Shown one piece after another: positions 8,078 to 17,193 of a stretch of 50,591 nucleotides of DNA (position 1 is the first letter of the stretch; every line of letters starts with the position of its first letter). Source of the DNA: an uncultured Selenomonadales bacterium (GTDB taxonomy: Bacteria > Bacillota > Negativicutes > DSM-1736 > Dendrosporobacteraceae); contig CAMJML010000024.1 of assembly GCA_946407015.1 (NCBI GenBank), positions 1-50,591 of the forward strand, given 5' to 3'. A program made the translations under genes and the position numbers. The notes under the pieces are model-generated. The model ran no database searches and was not told where the DNA came from. It saw only the letters and a program-made list of their open reading frames with translations.

Positions 8078-9691
8078 ATGAGAAAAATTTGGGTATTGGA
8101 TACAACCCTTCGGGACGGAGAGCAGGTGCCTGGTGCAAAATTAAATATTTTTGAAAAATTACAGATTGCGCAGCAGTTGGCGAAATTGAATGTCGATATC
8201 ATTGAGGCCGGATTTCCTTCGTCTTCGCAAGGCGATCTTGAGTCAGTCAAGAAAATTGCCGGTGCATTAAAAGACGGTCCGGTTATTACCGCGCTGGCCA
8301 GAGCGGTGCAAAGTGATATTGATGCGGTCTATCAAAGCATCCGTCATGCCGATCGTCCTTTAATCCATATTGTTTTGGGGACTTCCAACATTCATGTGGA
8401 AAAGAAATTCAACCGGTCGAAGGATGCTGTACTTGAAATGGGGGTTGACGCGGTCCGGTATGCCAAATCGCTGCTGCCCGAAGTTCAGTATTCTACCGAG
8501 GACGCTTCCCGGTCTGATTTTGAATACTTGTGGAAAACCATTGAAGCGGTCGTCCGGGCAGGCGCAACCATCATCAATATTCCTGATACGGTAGGTTATG
8601 CCGTACCTGAGGAGTTTGGTTGTTTGATCAAACGGATCAACGACCGTCTGAAAAATTTGAATGATCAGGTCCTGCTCAGTGTCCATTGTCACAATGACAC
8701 CGGTCTGGCCACTGCGAATACGCTGATTGCAGTCAAAAACGGTGCCGATAAAGTAGAATGCACCTTGAACGGTATTGGGGAAAGGGCCGGAAATGCGGCC
8801 TTGGAAGAAGTCGTTATGGGGTTGAAGCTGCGTCCCGAATATTATCAGGCCTGCAGTCAAATCGTCACCACGGAAATCAAAGCCACCTCCAAGCTGGTCA
8901 GCAACCTGATGGGACTGGATGTCCAGGTCAATAAGGCCATTACCGGTGAAAATGCCTTTGCCCATTCATCCGGTATCCACCAGGACGGCTTGTTAAAATC
9001 ACGTGAGGCATATGAAATTATCCGGCCGGAAGATGTCGGAGTGGATGAGATGGAATTAATTTTAACGGCAAGATCGGGACGCCATGCGTTCAAAGCCGCT
9101 ATTGCCAAAATTCTGCACTCCAACTTGTCGGAAAGTGATTTTGAAGAGCTTTTTGCCAGGTTTTTGGATTTGGCAGATTTGAAAAAAGAAATCTACCATC
9201 ATGATCTCTATTATTTAATTGATCATTATTATGCCGGTAAAGGTGAGACACAGGCTGAGCGGGTGCGGGAAGATCTTTATGAACTGGTCGGCCTGCAGGT
9301 TGTCAGCAATGATATCTTTCCGACTGCCAGTGTCAAAGTAAAACGGGGAGGAACGGTGCTGAAAGACAGTGCCGGTGGCGACGGGCCGATCGATGCTCTT
9401 TATACCGTCTTAAAGAATATCGTAAACCTGGAGGTTGAATTGCTGGAATATAAAATCAGCAGCGTATCCAGGGGGAAAGAAGCCATGGGCCGGGTGTATC
9501 TGCAGCTGCAGCATGATGGAAAGCGTTATACCGCCCGTGCTGTGGATACCGATATTATTAAGGCCAGTGCCGTGGCATTTTTAAATGCCACCAATCAGAT
9601 CCTGCTCAATCGGGCCGTCGAACCTGGAGCGGTTACCGAGGGACAGGCAGAGTTTTTAGGCGGAGAACGATCAGGGAGGGGTATTGTTTGA
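8078..9691 (+). CDS. leuA: 2-isopropylmalate synthase family enzyme (LeuA-type; citramalate synthase possible)
   Basis: Condenses acetyl-CoA with a 2-oxo acid (2-oxoisovalerate for leucine; pyruvate if a LeuA-derived citramalate synthase for isoleucine). It has 537 residues. The HMGL-like TIM barrel shows DTTLRDGEQ (8-16), the metal-site HCHNDTG (about 202-208), [15 protein letters not shown], and the LeuA-type [12 protein letters not shown] (about 292-303). The C-terminal allosteric LeuA dimer domain covers about 395-515. These motifs favour LeuA over the shorter-motif CimA group, but substrate cannot be settled by eye. The ATG has an excellent AAAGGAGG site. It follows a T-box, so amino-acid starvation should induce it. 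No leuBCD or ilv genes adjoin it; it leads into a methyltransferase with a 4-nt overlap. Confidence 0.88.
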   Translation: MRKIWVLDTTLRDGEQVPGAKLNIFEKLQIAQQLAKLNVDIIEAGFPSSSQGDLESVKKIAGALKDGPVITALARAVQSDIDAVYQSIRHADRPLIHIVLGTSNIHVEKKFNRSKDAVLEMGVDAVRYAKSLLPEVQYSTEDASRSDFEYLWKTIEAVVRAGATIINIPDTVGYAVPEEFGCLIKRINDRLKNLNDQVLLSVHCHNDTGLATANTLIAVKNGADKVECTLNGIGERAGNAALEEVVMGLKLRPEYYQACSQIVTTEIKATSKLVSNLMGLDVQVNKAITGENAFAHSSGIHQDGLLKSREAYEIIRPEDVGVDEMELILTARSGRHAFKAAIAKILHSNLSESDFEELFARFLDLADLKKEIYHHDLYYLIDHYYAGKGETQAERVREDLYELVGLQVVSNDIFPTASVKVKRGGTVLKDSAGGDGPIDALYTVLKNIVNLEVELLEYKISSVSRGKEAMGRVYLQLQHDGKRYTARAVDTDIIKASAVAFLNATNQILLNRAVEPGAVTEGQAEFLGGERSGRGIV

Positions 9692-10446
9692 ACACCTGGA
9701 ATGCCGGCTTATATGACAACAAGCACTCGTTTGTTTCCGAATTTGGTAAAAGTTTAGTGAACCTGCTAAACCCGCAGCCCGGGGAATTTATCCTGGATGT
9801 GGGCTGTGGTACGGGAGATCTTGCTCAGCAGATCAGTCTGGCTGGAGCTGTCGTAATTGGTATTGATCAATCCGAGGAAATGGTACGGCAAGCCAAAGAA
9901 AAATATCCTCAGCTTTGTTTTCAAGTCCAAGATGCCCGTCAATTGGAATATCAGGAGCAGTTTCATGCTGTCTTTTCCAATGCCGTCCTGCACTGGATAA
10001 AGCCCCCGGAAATGGTGCTGCAAGGAATTTGGCGGGCTTTGCGGCCGGGAGGACGGTTTATTGCCGAGTTCGGAGGCAAGGGAAATGTCGCTTCTCTCTT
10101 ACATGCCGTTTTTGCCGCTGTAGGAGAATTGGGGCTGGATGCTGCCAGCCTCCAGGTGCCTTGGTATTTCCCCAGTATTGGCCAATATGCCCAATTGATG
10201 GAGAGTGCCGGATTCCAGGTTCAATATGCCGCTCACTTTGCCCGGCCTACCCGGCTGGAGGGAGAAGACGGGCTGCGTAACTGGATGAGGATGTTTGGCA
10301 GCAGCATGCTTGCCGGATTGTCCGAAATCCAACAAGAGCAAATTATCCGGAAAGCGGAGCAGCACTTGGCGGTTACAAGCTTCTGCCAATGGGGCTGGAT
10401 GGCCGATTATCAGCGGATCCGTGTTGTGGGAGTCAAGACTGGCTAG
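9688..10446 (+). CDS. Class I SAM-dependent methyltransferase
   Basis: Soluble methyltransferase of 252 residues with the SAM-binding motif I ILDVGCGTGD (about 34-43), the acidic motif II residue in VIGIDQS, and the later LRPGGRFIAEFGG strand. The overall pattern (FSNAVLHWIKPPE) resembles trans-aconitate methyltransferase or UbiE/BioC-like enzymes; the substrate is not known. It starts at TTG 9688, which overlaps the LeuA stop (TTGA) and has GGAGGGG 6 nt upstream, so it is translationally coupled and shares the T-box operon. Confidence 0.87.
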   Translation: MNTWNAGLYDNKHSFVSEFGKSLVNLLNPQPGEFILDVGCGTGDLAQQISLAGAVVIGIDQSEEMVRQAKEKYPQLCFQVQDARQLEYQEQFHAVFSNAVLHWIKPPEMVLQGIWRALRPGGRFIAEFGGKGNVASLLHAVFAAVGELGLDAASLQVPWYFPSIGQYAQLMESAGFQVQYAAHFARPTRLEGEDGLRNWMRMFGSSMLAGLSEIQQEQIIRKAEQHLAVTSFCQWGWMADYQRIRVVGVKTG

Positions 10447-10547
10447 ACAAATTTTTAAAAAGACAGAGGGGATTTTTAGGCGGCAGCGAATGATCTTTAT
10501 AAAAATACCCCTTCAGCGATTGAGGAGAGGGCTTTTAAGGAGCGTTT

Positions 10548-10898
10548 ATGGACAGAGAAAAGCTGCTGCTGCTGACTTATATTTTGGATGCCTATCCCTA
10601 TCCCATTGTTTTTGTGGATTGCGACCACATCATCCGTTTTATGAATAAACAGGCCGAATACCATTATTATCAGGAACGGGGCTATGATACCCTAATCGGC
10701 CAATCAATCTTTGGATGCCATAATAACCAGTCGGAGGAACGCATACGGGCTGCGATTGAGAAGCTCAAAAACCACAGCAACGAAGTTTTTCTGGGTGTGA
10801 GCGTGAAGAACCAGCGCATTTATATCAATCCTGTACGGAATGAACAGGGGGAACTGATCGGATATTTTGAAAGATTTGAGTTGAACCTCCAGAAATAG
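10548..10898 (+). CDS. Stand-alone PAS-domain protein
   Basis: A small 116-residue protein made up of a single PAS fold: VDCDHIIRFMNKQAEY (strand and helix), GQSIFGCHNNQSEERI, and the closing KNQRIYINPVRNEQGELIGYFERF. The CH-NxQS-E-R-I segment and PVRNEQGELIGY ending match the PAS type found at the end of DUF438 proteins. It has no output domain, so it may bind a small ligand or act through a partner. AAGGAG lies 5 nt before the ATG. It sits between the methyltransferase and the dGTPase-like gene, in the same direction. Confidence 0.75.
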   Translation: MDREKLLLLTYILDAYPYPIVFVDCDHIIRFMNKQAEYHYYQERGYDTLIGQSIFGCHNNQSEERIRAAIEKLKNHSNEVFLGVSVKNQRIYINPVRNEQGELIGYFERFELNLQK

Positions 10899-10942
10899 AG
10901 GGGAACAGCTGGAAATAAACAGGGAGAAAGCGGGGGAAAGGC

Positions 10943-12160
10943 GTGCAGCGTGGGTTGTTTCAAGAAGCGGGGGCTCATCCGGGAAATCTAAAATGGGAGC
11001 AAAGTATTTTTCGGGTTCAGCCAATGTATGCAAAGCTCAACGATATTCGCAGTGAATTTGCCCGTGATTATACCAGAATCCTGCATAGTACGGCCTACCG
11101 GCGCCTGAAGCATAAAACCCAGGTGTTTTTTGCCACCCGCCATGATCACATTTGTACCCGGATTGAACATGTCAGTCATGTGGCTTCCGTCAGCTATACC
11201 ATCGCCAACTACTTAGGGCTGAATACCGAACTCACCAATGCCATTGCGATGGGGCACGATTTGGGGCATGCGCCCTTTGGCCATACCGGGGAAGAATTTC
11301 TAAAGGAAATTGTGCAAAAAGAGCTGGGGAAAACTTTTTGGCATGAGCGCAACAGTCTGCGTTTTGTGGACTACTGCGAAACGCTGCCGGACAATGAAGG
11401 GATTGAACGCAACCTCAATTTGACGTATGCTGTCAGGGACGGGATTGTCTGCCATTGCGGCGAGGTGGATGAAATTTCAATTTCTCCGCGCAGCCAGGTG
11501 CTGGATTTGTATGAGATTGAAAAAGCCGGCCAGTGCCCGCCCTTTACCTGGGAAGGCTGTGTTGTTAAGATTTCGGATAAAATTTCCTATTTGGGGCGGG
11601 ATATTGAGGATGCCCTGCTGCTCAAAATCTTAACCGACAGTGAAATCAGGGAATTTGTCAAAATCGGCCGGGAGTTTGGCGTCTTCAAAGCCAATGAAAT
11701 TACCAATACATTGCTGATGCATGACTTCATTGTGGATTTGTGTGCGACCAGCTCCCCGGACAAGGGGATTGCTTTCTCGCCTAAATACCTGAAATTGATT
11801 AATGCCTTAAAAGCCTTTAACTATCAATATATTTACCGTCATGAGCGCCTGAATAATTATAAACGTTATGCCCGTTTGGTGATTGAAAGTATTTATCAAA
11901 CGCTGTTAAAGGGCTATCACGGCCTGGCGACACTGGCTGAGCTGGAACGGTACCGGACTATTTATCCCCAGTTGGTGCAGAGCTTTACCGAGTGGCTGAA
12001 AAAGTATGCCGGGATAGATCGCCGGGAATTGAAATATCAGAATGCCGTCCTGTATTGCCTGGAAGACCGGCAGGATTATATTCAGGCCATCGTCGATTAC
12101 ATTTCCGGGATGAGTGATAGTTTTGCCATTAAGATTTTTAATGAGATTACGACATTTTGA
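10943..12160 (+). CDS. HD-domain dGTPase-like deoxynucleotide triphosphohydrolase
   Basis: A 405-residue cytoplasmic HD-superfamily protein related to deoxyguanosinetriphosphate triphosphohydrolase. The family signature around FARDYTRILHSTAYRRLKHKTQVF leads to the metal ligands: His in RIEHVSHV, His-Asp in GHDLGHAPFGHTGE, and a later Asp in KISDKISYLGRDIEDAL. All appear intact. The enzyme would remove triphosphate from dNTPs and balance nucleotide pools; exact substrate is uncertain. The start is a GTG at 10943 after GGGGGAAAGG; the ATG 27 codons in is an alternative but would cut into a conserved-looking N-terminus. It is followed immediately by the YfbR-like nucleotidase, and the two probably act on the same pools. 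Confidence 0.87.
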   Translation: MQRGLFQEAGAHPGNLKWEQSIFRVQPMYAKLNDIRSEFARDYTRILHSTAYRRLKHKTQVFFATRHDHICTRIEHVSHVASVSYTIANYLGLNTELTNAIAMGHDLGHAPFGHTGEEFLKEIVQKELGKTFWHERNSLRFVDYCETLPDNEGIERNLNLTYAVRDGIVCHCGEVDEISISPRSQVLDLYEIEKAGQCPPFTWEGCVVKISDKISYLGRDIEDALLLKILTDSEIREFVKIGREFGVFKANEITNTLLMHDFIVDLCATSSPDKGIAFSPKYLKLINALKAFNYQYIYRHERLNNYKRYARLVIESIYQTLLKGYHGLATLAELERYRTIYPQLVQSFTEWLKKYAGIDRRELKYQNAVLYCLEDRQDYIQAIVDYISGMSDSFAIKIFNEITTF

Positions 12161-12169
12161 GGGTGTATG

Positions 12170-12748
12170 ATGAGTCATTTTTTTGCATTTTTAGCTCGTA
12201 TGAAGTTTATTCAGCGCTGGGGGCTGATGCGGAATACCCAGAGCGAAAATATCCAGGAACACAGCTTGCAGGTTGCGATGATCGCGCATAGCCTGGCCGA
12301 GATCCGGAATAGCGTTTTCGGCGGCAGCGTTGATGCGGGCAAAACGGCTGTTTTGGGCATGTATCATGAGGTTTCCGAAGTGTTTACCGGTGACCTGCCC
12401 ACCCCGGTCAAATATTTTAATCCTCAAATCAAGGCCGTATATAAAGATATCGAAAGGCAAGCCCAGAAAAAGCTGCTGCTGATGCTGCCTGAAGAACTCC
12501 AGGCCTCTTATACCGGGATTATCCAGCAGGATGAAGAAAATGAATTGTGGCAGCTTGTGAAAGCAGCCGATAAGCTGAGTGCTTATTTAAAATGTGTCGA
12601 GGAAATTAAAGTGGGCAATCAGGAATTTAACGTGGCTTATACCCAGATTCAGCAAGAGTTATTGCAAAGCCCTTTGCCGGAAGTGCGATATTTTCTGGAT
12701 GCTTTTGCCGACAGCTTTGGCCTGACATTGGATGAGCTGAAGGATTGA
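12170..12748 (+). CDS. yfbR: YfbR-like 5'-deoxynucleotidase (HD domain)
   Basis: 192 residues, closely resembling E. coli YfbR, which dephosphorylates dNMPs. Shared blocks include RWxLMRNxxxENxxEHSLQVA near the N-terminus, TGDLPTPVKYFN, and the later KAADKLSAYLKC. In E. coli the central metal motif is YHDASEV; here it reads YHEVSEV, so the HD aspartate is replaced by glutamate (residue 67), while the other metal-site histidines and the later Asp are kept. Activity may therefore differ. GAGGGTG overlaps the previous stop codon; of the two adjacent ATGs (12167, 12170), 12170 has the better spacing. It is coupled to the dGTPase-like gene. Confidence 0.88.
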   Translation: MSHFFAFLARMKFIQRWGLMRNTQSENIQEHSLQVAMIAHSLAEIRNSVFGGSVDAGKTAVLGMYHEVSEVFTGDLPTPVKYFNPQIKAVYKDIERQAQKKLLLMLPEELQASYTGIIQQDEENELWQLVKAADKLSAYLKCVEEIKVGNQEFNVAYTQIQQELLQSPLPEVRYFLDAFADSFGLTLDELKD

Positions 12749-12817
12749 AACGGACTTGGCTGATTGCACCACCCGGTGAGAATACGGCCTGTAAATTCAA
12801 ATAAACAATCTATGCTT

Positions 12818-12847
12818 ACCGCAGGGGAGTCATCCTTTGCGGTTTTT
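12818..12847 (+). terminator. Terminator after the yfbR-like gene
   Basis: ACCGCA-g-GGGA (12818-12828) pairs with TCC-tt-TGCGGT, followed by TTTTTC. This separates the LeuA/dGTPase operon from the hyp genes. The rest of 12749-13001 shows nothing else recognisable. Confidence 0.7.
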
Positions 12848-13001
12848 CATTTGTCTGCGACAGAAAGCTGCTGATCTCTTTTAGTTAGCCGCTTTTAAAA
12901 TTAGAGAAATAGTGGGAATACTGCTTATAGATTCATACCGGCTTTATTTTTATGAACAGTTTTAGAGAAGATATTCAGTGTAACTGGAAGTGGCTGGGAA
13001 A

Positions 13002-13343
13002 ATGCACGAATTCGCGATTGCACAAAATATTTTAGCGATTTGCCTGGAATACGCTAAAGAGCATCATGCTCAGCATATTCAGCGTATCACGCTGCAGTTT
13101 GGGCAAATGACAGGAGTTGAACCCGAGGCCCTTAAGGGGTGTTTTGCTTTGCTGGCCGACAGAACGATGGCCGCCGGAGCCGAACTGCACATTGTTGTCG
13201 TTCCGCTTACCGCCCGCTGTCAGGCTTGTGAGCGGGTGGTGGCCATTGAGACACCCCATTTCTTCTGTCCGGTTTGCAACTCGCCTCAGCTCACGCTTGT
13301 ATCGGGACGGGAAATGAGAATAGAACAGTTGGAGGTGGTATGA
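13002..13343 (+). CDS. hypA: Hydrogenase nickel-insertion protein HypA
   Basis: A 113-residue nickel chaperone that works with HypB to deliver Ni to the [NiFe]-hydrogenase large subunit. The start is set by the functional Met-His-Glu N-terminus (nickel ligands), at ATG 13002, though the frame is open four codons earlier. The zinc site is complete with Cys73, Cys76, Cys89 and Cys92 (CQAC and CPVC). This is first in the hyp operon; its stop overlaps the hypB start region. The ribosome site (GGAAGTGG/TGGGAAA) is mediocre. Confidence 0.95.
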   Translation: MHEFAIAQNILAICLEYAKEHHAQHIQRITLQFGQMTGVEPEALKGCFALLADRTMAAGAELHIVVVPLTARCQACERVVAIETPHFFCPVCNSPQLTLVSGREMRIEQLEVV

Positions 13344-14011
13344 TGCAAATTACCGTTATGGAGGATATTCTTGGGAAAAACGATCAAATGGCCCGGGAGT
13401 TGAATCAATTATTCACGTCAAAAGGAATCTTTACACTCAATCTCATGGGTTCACCGGGCGCGGGTAAAACCATGCTGCTGGAAAAAACGCTTTGGCAATT
13501 AAAAGATAAATTGCGTTTGGCTGTGATTGAAGGGGATTTATTTACTTCCAAAGATGCAGACCGCATTGCTTGCTGCAAGGTTCCGGTGATTCAGATCAAT
13601 ACAAGCGGTGGCTGCCATTTGGATGCCTATATGATTAAAAGCGTATTGCCTCAATTGGATTTGGATGAACTGGACTTGCTGATTATTGAAAACGTCGGCA
13701 ATTTAGTTTGTCCGGCTGAGTTTCAACTGGGGGAAGATCGGAAAGTCCTGGTGCTGAGCATTACCGAAGGCGAGGATAAGCCGCTTAAGTATCCGCTTAT
13801 GTTTCGGCAGTCCAGCTTCATTATTTTAAATAAAATTGATTTACTGCCCTATACTCAGTTTGATATGGCTGCCGTCAAGGCTGATATCTTCGGCATCAAT
13901 CCGGATGCCAGGCTGGCCGAGGCATCCTGCCGCACGGCAGAAGGGCTGCAGCCCTGGTATGACTGGATCAAAGAGCAGGTTGCGCTTAAAAAACAGGCAA
14001 TCGGAAGTTAA
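13343..14011 (+). CDS. hypB: Hydrogenase maturation GTPase HypB
   Basis: A 222-residue SIMIBI-class GTPase that drives nickel insertion with HypA. It has P-loop GSPGAGKT (36-43), a metal-site SGGCHLDA, EGDLFTSKDADR, and the guanine-specificity NKID (about 163-166). The N-terminal CxxCGC or His-rich nickel-storage region seen in some species is absent. GGAGGTGG lies 7 nt before the ATG at 13343 (13340 is also ATG, spacing shorter), overlapping the hypA stop. Confidence 0.95.
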   Translation: MQITVMEDILGKNDQMARELNQLFTSKGIFTLNLMGSPGAGKTMLLEKTLWQLKDKLRLAVIEGDLFTSKDADRIACCKVPVIQINTSGGCHLDAYMIKSVLPQLDLDELDLLIIENVGNLVCPAEFQLGEDRKVLVLSITEGEDKPLKYPLMFRQSSFIILNKIDLLPYTQFDMAAVKADIFGINPDARLAEASCRTAEGLQPWYDWIKEQVALKKQAIGS

Positions 14012-14121
14012 GCCAAGCAGCAGTCAGCAGTTGCCGTTTCCTGCTTCCAAAAGCTATTGCCTGGGAAATTGTGCGGATCATCCGCTTTGTAGGTTAGAAG
14101 TCCGAAATCTGGGGTGAAATC

Positions 14122-14610
14122 ATGAATCGAGTCACGGTGCTTGGGGTAGGCAATCTGTTGTTAACCGATGAGGGCTTTGGCGTACATGTGGTGACGGAAC
14201 TGAAGCGCCGTTATGTTTTTGCCGGGGATGTGCAATTGCTGGACGGAGGAACGGTGGGATTGGGTTTGCTGAACTTTTTGCTGGGAACGGAAAAGCTCAT
14301 CATTCTGGATGCTATTGAAGGGCAGGCCGAACCGGGAACGGTCTTTAAATTTACAGGCACTGATGTACAGGTTTACTTTGATAACAAAATTTCGCTGCAT
14401 GAACTTGGCGTCAAGGAACTGTTGACCAGCTTGGAAGTATGTGGCAGCAAAGTGGACGAGGTGGTCATTATCGGAGTACAGCCTGTTTCTTTGGAGTTGG
14501 GGCTGGAGTTGACCCCGCTGCTGGCTGCGTGCATGGACGCTGTGATGACAGCTGTGATTGCGCAACTGCAAAGCTGGGGGATAGCCGTGGACGCTTCGGA
14601 GAGATTCTAA
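14122..14610 (+). CDS. [NiFe]-hydrogenase maturation endopeptidase (HyaD/HupD family, M52)
   Basis: A 162-residue protease that trims the C-terminus of the hydrogenase large subunit once the metal centre is in place. The nickel-probing ligands are all found: Glu17 in the GVGNLLLTDEGFG start, Asp63 in ILDAIEG, and His93 in SLHELGV. The presence of this gene says that a HyaB/HupL-type large subunit should exist elsewhere, since none is in the window. It lies 110 bp after hypB; that gap shows no recognisable element. Confidence 0.92.
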   Translation: MNRVTVLGVGNLLLTDEGFGVHVVTELKRRYVFAGDVQLLDGGTVGLGLLNFLLGTEKLIILDAIEGQAEPGTVFKFTGTDVQVYFDNKISLHELGVKELLTSLEVCGSKVDEVVIIGVQPVSLELGLELTPLLAACMDAVMTAVIAQLQSWGIAVDASERF

Positions 14611-14669
14611 CGATGGTGGTTACCTGATTTGACGGTCCAGGGACAGGTATGGGTGAGAGGAAGGGTATC

Positions 14670-16958
14670 ATGGAGAGAGTGAAAATCAAGGTTTCAGGGA
14701 TGGTGCAAGGAGTTGGCTTTCGCCCTTTTGTTTATCGGCTAGCCCACCGTTACGGCTTGGTTGGCTGGGTGCAAAATGACGCTGCCGGAATTCAAGCTGA
14801 AATTGAAGGCAGGCCGGAAAACCTGACTGGCTTTTTAGCGGATCTGAAAGCGCAAGCTCCTCCGCAAGCCGTTATAATGAAACTTCTGGCAGAGACTGTT
14901 GCTCCGAAGGATGAGCGTGGTTTTTACATAAAAAAAAGCCAAACCACGGATGGCCGGACTGCCTTGGTATTACCAGATATTGCGACTTGTCCGGATTGCC
15001 AGCAGGAGCTTGGTCAAGCAGGCGACCGCAGATTTCGGTATCCTTTTACCAATTGCACCAACTGTGGACCACGCTATTCGATCATTCAGGACCTGCCTTA
15101 TGATCGTGCTGCCACCACCATGAGCGTATTTAGAATGTGCCCTTCCTGTCAAGCCGAGTATAACGACCCCCGGGACCGCAGATTTCACGCTCAGCCTAAT
15201 GCCTGCCCGGTCTGCGGCCCTGCTTATCAATTATTGACAGCTTCCGGGCAAGCCGTAGAAGGGGAGGCCTTTGCGGAAGCACGCAAACGAATTGCGCAAG
15301 GAGCTATTTTGGCTGTTAAAGGTCTTGGCGGGTATCATTTGGTTTGTAATGCGGCCGACCAGGCTGCTGTTGCTGAGCTCAGAGAGCGTAAAGGCCGGGT
15401 AGATAAACCCTTTGCCGTGATGTTTGGCGATCTTGGCACCGCCCGCCTTCATTGCACCGTTTCCGACGCGGAAGAAACGCTGTTGAGTGGAGCAATCCGG
15501 CCGATTGTCTTATTGGCCAAAAATCCGCAATACGGATTGGCCCAAGCCGTTGCGCCGGGGAATCCCACTTTGGGTGCTATGCTTCCTTATGCGCCTGTTC
15601 ATTGGATTCTGCTTGAAGCGGGGGATGCTTATGTCATGACCAGCGGCAATGTCAGTGATGAACCGATTGCCTATGAAGATCAGGAGGCACAGGGGCGGTT
15701 AGCGGGGCTTGTCGATTATTTTCTGATTCATAACCGGCCTATCCATAGCCGCGTGGATGATTCGGTGGCCCGTATTGCACACAACAAGCCTTTTCTATTA
15801 CGCCGGGGCCGGGGGGTTGCGCCCGCACCCATTCAACTGGCTCAAGCCGGCCCACCGGTCCTGGCTTGCGGGGGAGAAGTAAAGAATACCTTTTGCTTAA
15901 CCAAAGGGACGGCAGCTTTTATGAGTGCTCATATTGGCGATTTGGAGAATGTGGCTGCATTAGCGTCTTATACCGGCCAGATTTCTCATTATCAAGCCTT
16001 GTTTGCGATTCAACCCGAGTTTGTTGCTCATGATTTGCATCCGGACTATCTATCGACAAAGTACGCTCAAACCTTAGACCTGCCGCTGCTTGCCATCCAG
16101 CATCATCATGCCCATATCGCCAGTGTGCTGGCCGAGCACGGACTCAATGAAAAAGTGATCGGAGTTGCCTTTGACGGTACTGGTTATGGCACCGATGGAC
16201 TGTTATGGGGCAGTGAATTTATGCTGGCCGATTGTCAGGATTTCATCAGGATGGCTCATTCCCGTTATTTTGCATTGCCAGGCGGGATGAAGGCGATTCA
16301 GGAGCCTTGGCGGCAGGCCGCATGGCTGCTGCAAGAACTGTATGGAGACGGGTTTGCTGAACTGCCCATCCCATTTTGCCGGCAGCTTCCGGACAACTGG
16401 CCGTTTATCCTGCAAGCTGCCGCTAAAGGGATTAACAGTCCCTTAGCCTGCGGGGCCGGCCGCCTGTTTGACATGGCTGCTGCCATTTTGGGCATTCGCT
16501 GCAGGGTTCATTACGAAGGCCAAGCCGCCGTGGAGCTGGAGTCGGCAGCAGCAGGCGCAACAGGCTGGCTGCTGCCGTATCACATTACGGGCGGCCCTGT
16601 GGCCGAACTGGATTTCAGGCCAGCCTTTGCCGCCCTGGTGCAAGCGGTACAGCGCGGCGAGAACCCGGCGGGGCTGGCCGCAGCTTTTCATATGACCCTG
16701 GCGGCCGCGACTGTGGATATGATCCGGCGCATTCATCACATGACCGGGATTCGCAAAGTGGCCTTCAGTGGCGGTGTGTTTCAAAACATGACGCTGCTGG
16801 GGTTGATTCTGGAGCGTTTGGATCATCCCTTAACGCCGTTGCTGAACCGGCAAGTTCCTGCCAATGACGGTGGTCTTGCTTTAGGACAAGCCGCGGTCGC
16901 CAGAGAGAGGAGTAAGCAGCATGTGTCTTGCAATACCGGCCAGAATCATTCGCCGTGA
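14670..16958 (+). CDS. hypF: Carbamoyltransferase HypF
   Basis: A 762-residue enzyme that uses carbamoyl phosphate and ATP to load the HypE C-terminal Cys, the first step in making the hydrogenase Fe-CN ligands. Domains in order: acylphosphatase (GMVQGVGFRPFVYRLA, about 10-25), zinc fingers with paired CxxC (CPDC, CTNC, CPSC, CPVC, about 105-185), a YrdC-like domain (about 195-380) and a Kae1/carbamoyltransferase-like domain (HHHAHIASVLAEHG, FDGTGYGTDG). The ATG at 14670 follows GGAAGGG; an in-frame ATG at 14649 is possible. The C-terminus runs about 18 residues beyond the usual end and overlaps hypC by 38 nt. Confidence 0.95.
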   Translation: MERVKIKVSGMVQGVGFRPFVYRLAHRYGLVGWVQNDAAGIQAEIEGRPENLTGFLADLKAQAPPQAVIMKLLAETVAPKDERGFYIKKSQTTDGRTALVLPDIATCPDCQQELGQAGDRRFRYPFTNCTNCGPRYSIIQDLPYDRAATTMSVFRMCPSCQAEYNDPRDRRFHAQPNACPVCGPAYQLLTASGQAVEGEAFAEARKRIAQGAILAVKGLGGYHLVCNAADQAAVAELRERKGRVDKPFAVMFGDLGTARLHCTVSDAEETLLSGAIRPIVLLAKNPQYGLAQAVAPGNPTLGAMLPYAPVHWILLEAGDAYVMTSGNVSDEPIAYEDQEAQGRLAGLVDYFLIHNRPIHSRVDDSVARIAHNKPFLLRRGRGVAPAPIQLAQAGPPVLACGGEVKNTFCLTKGTAAFMSAHIGDLENVAALASYTGQISHYQALFAIQPEFVAHDLHPDYLSTKYAQTLDLPLLAIQHHHAHIASVLAEHGLNEKVIGVAFDGTGYGTDGLLWGSEFMLADCQDFIRMAHSRYFALPGGMKAIQEPWRQAAWLLQELYGDGFAELPIPFCRQLPDNWPFILQAAAKGINSPLACGAGRLFDMAAAILGIRCRVHYEGQAAVELESAAAGATGWLLPYHITGGPVAELDFRPAFAALVQAVQRGENPAGLAAAFHMTLAAATVDMIRRIHHMTGIRKVAFSGGVFQNMTLLGLILERLDHPLTPLLNRQVPANDGGLALGQAAVARERSKQHVSCNTGQNHSP

Positions 16959-17193
16959 TGAACAACTCGCCTTGGTTGACATGGGCGGCATTCAAAAATT
17001 AGTGAGTACCCTATTAGTTCCCGATGCAAAACAGGATGATTTTATCCTGGTACACGCAGGTTTTGGCATTCAGATTATGGATCACAATGAAGCAGCCTTG
17101 ACAATGGCTTTATTAAAGGAGCTGGCACAACATGGTGGTGGAATTGGATATGGAACTGCAGACAATGGCCGCTTTCTTGACCAGGCAGATTGA
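16921..17193 (+). CDS. hypC: Hydrogenase maturation chaperone HypC
   Basis: A 90-residue HypC/HybG family chaperone. It begins MCLAIPARI, with the invariant Cys2 that holds the Fe(CN)2CO unit with HypD. It is slightly longer than the usual 70-80 residues; the extra C-terminal part is glycine-rich and overlaps the hypD reading frame by 62 nt, so it may be only a read-on tail. GAGAGGAG lies upstream of the ATG, inside hypF. Confidence 0.94.
   Translation: MCLAIPARIIRRDEQLALVDMGGIQKLVSTLLVPDAKQDDFILVHAGFGIQIMDHNEAALTMALLKELAQHGGGIGYGTADNGRFLDQAD

Noticed and set aside
16443..16826. 127-codon antisense ORF inside hypF
   Set aside because: Shadow of the GC-rich hypF coding frame; no start signal and no recognisable protein.
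16921..17193. Frameshift between hypF, hypC and hypD
   Set aside because: Each frame has its own start, ribosome site and full set of family motifs; the overlaps are genuine rather than sequence errors.
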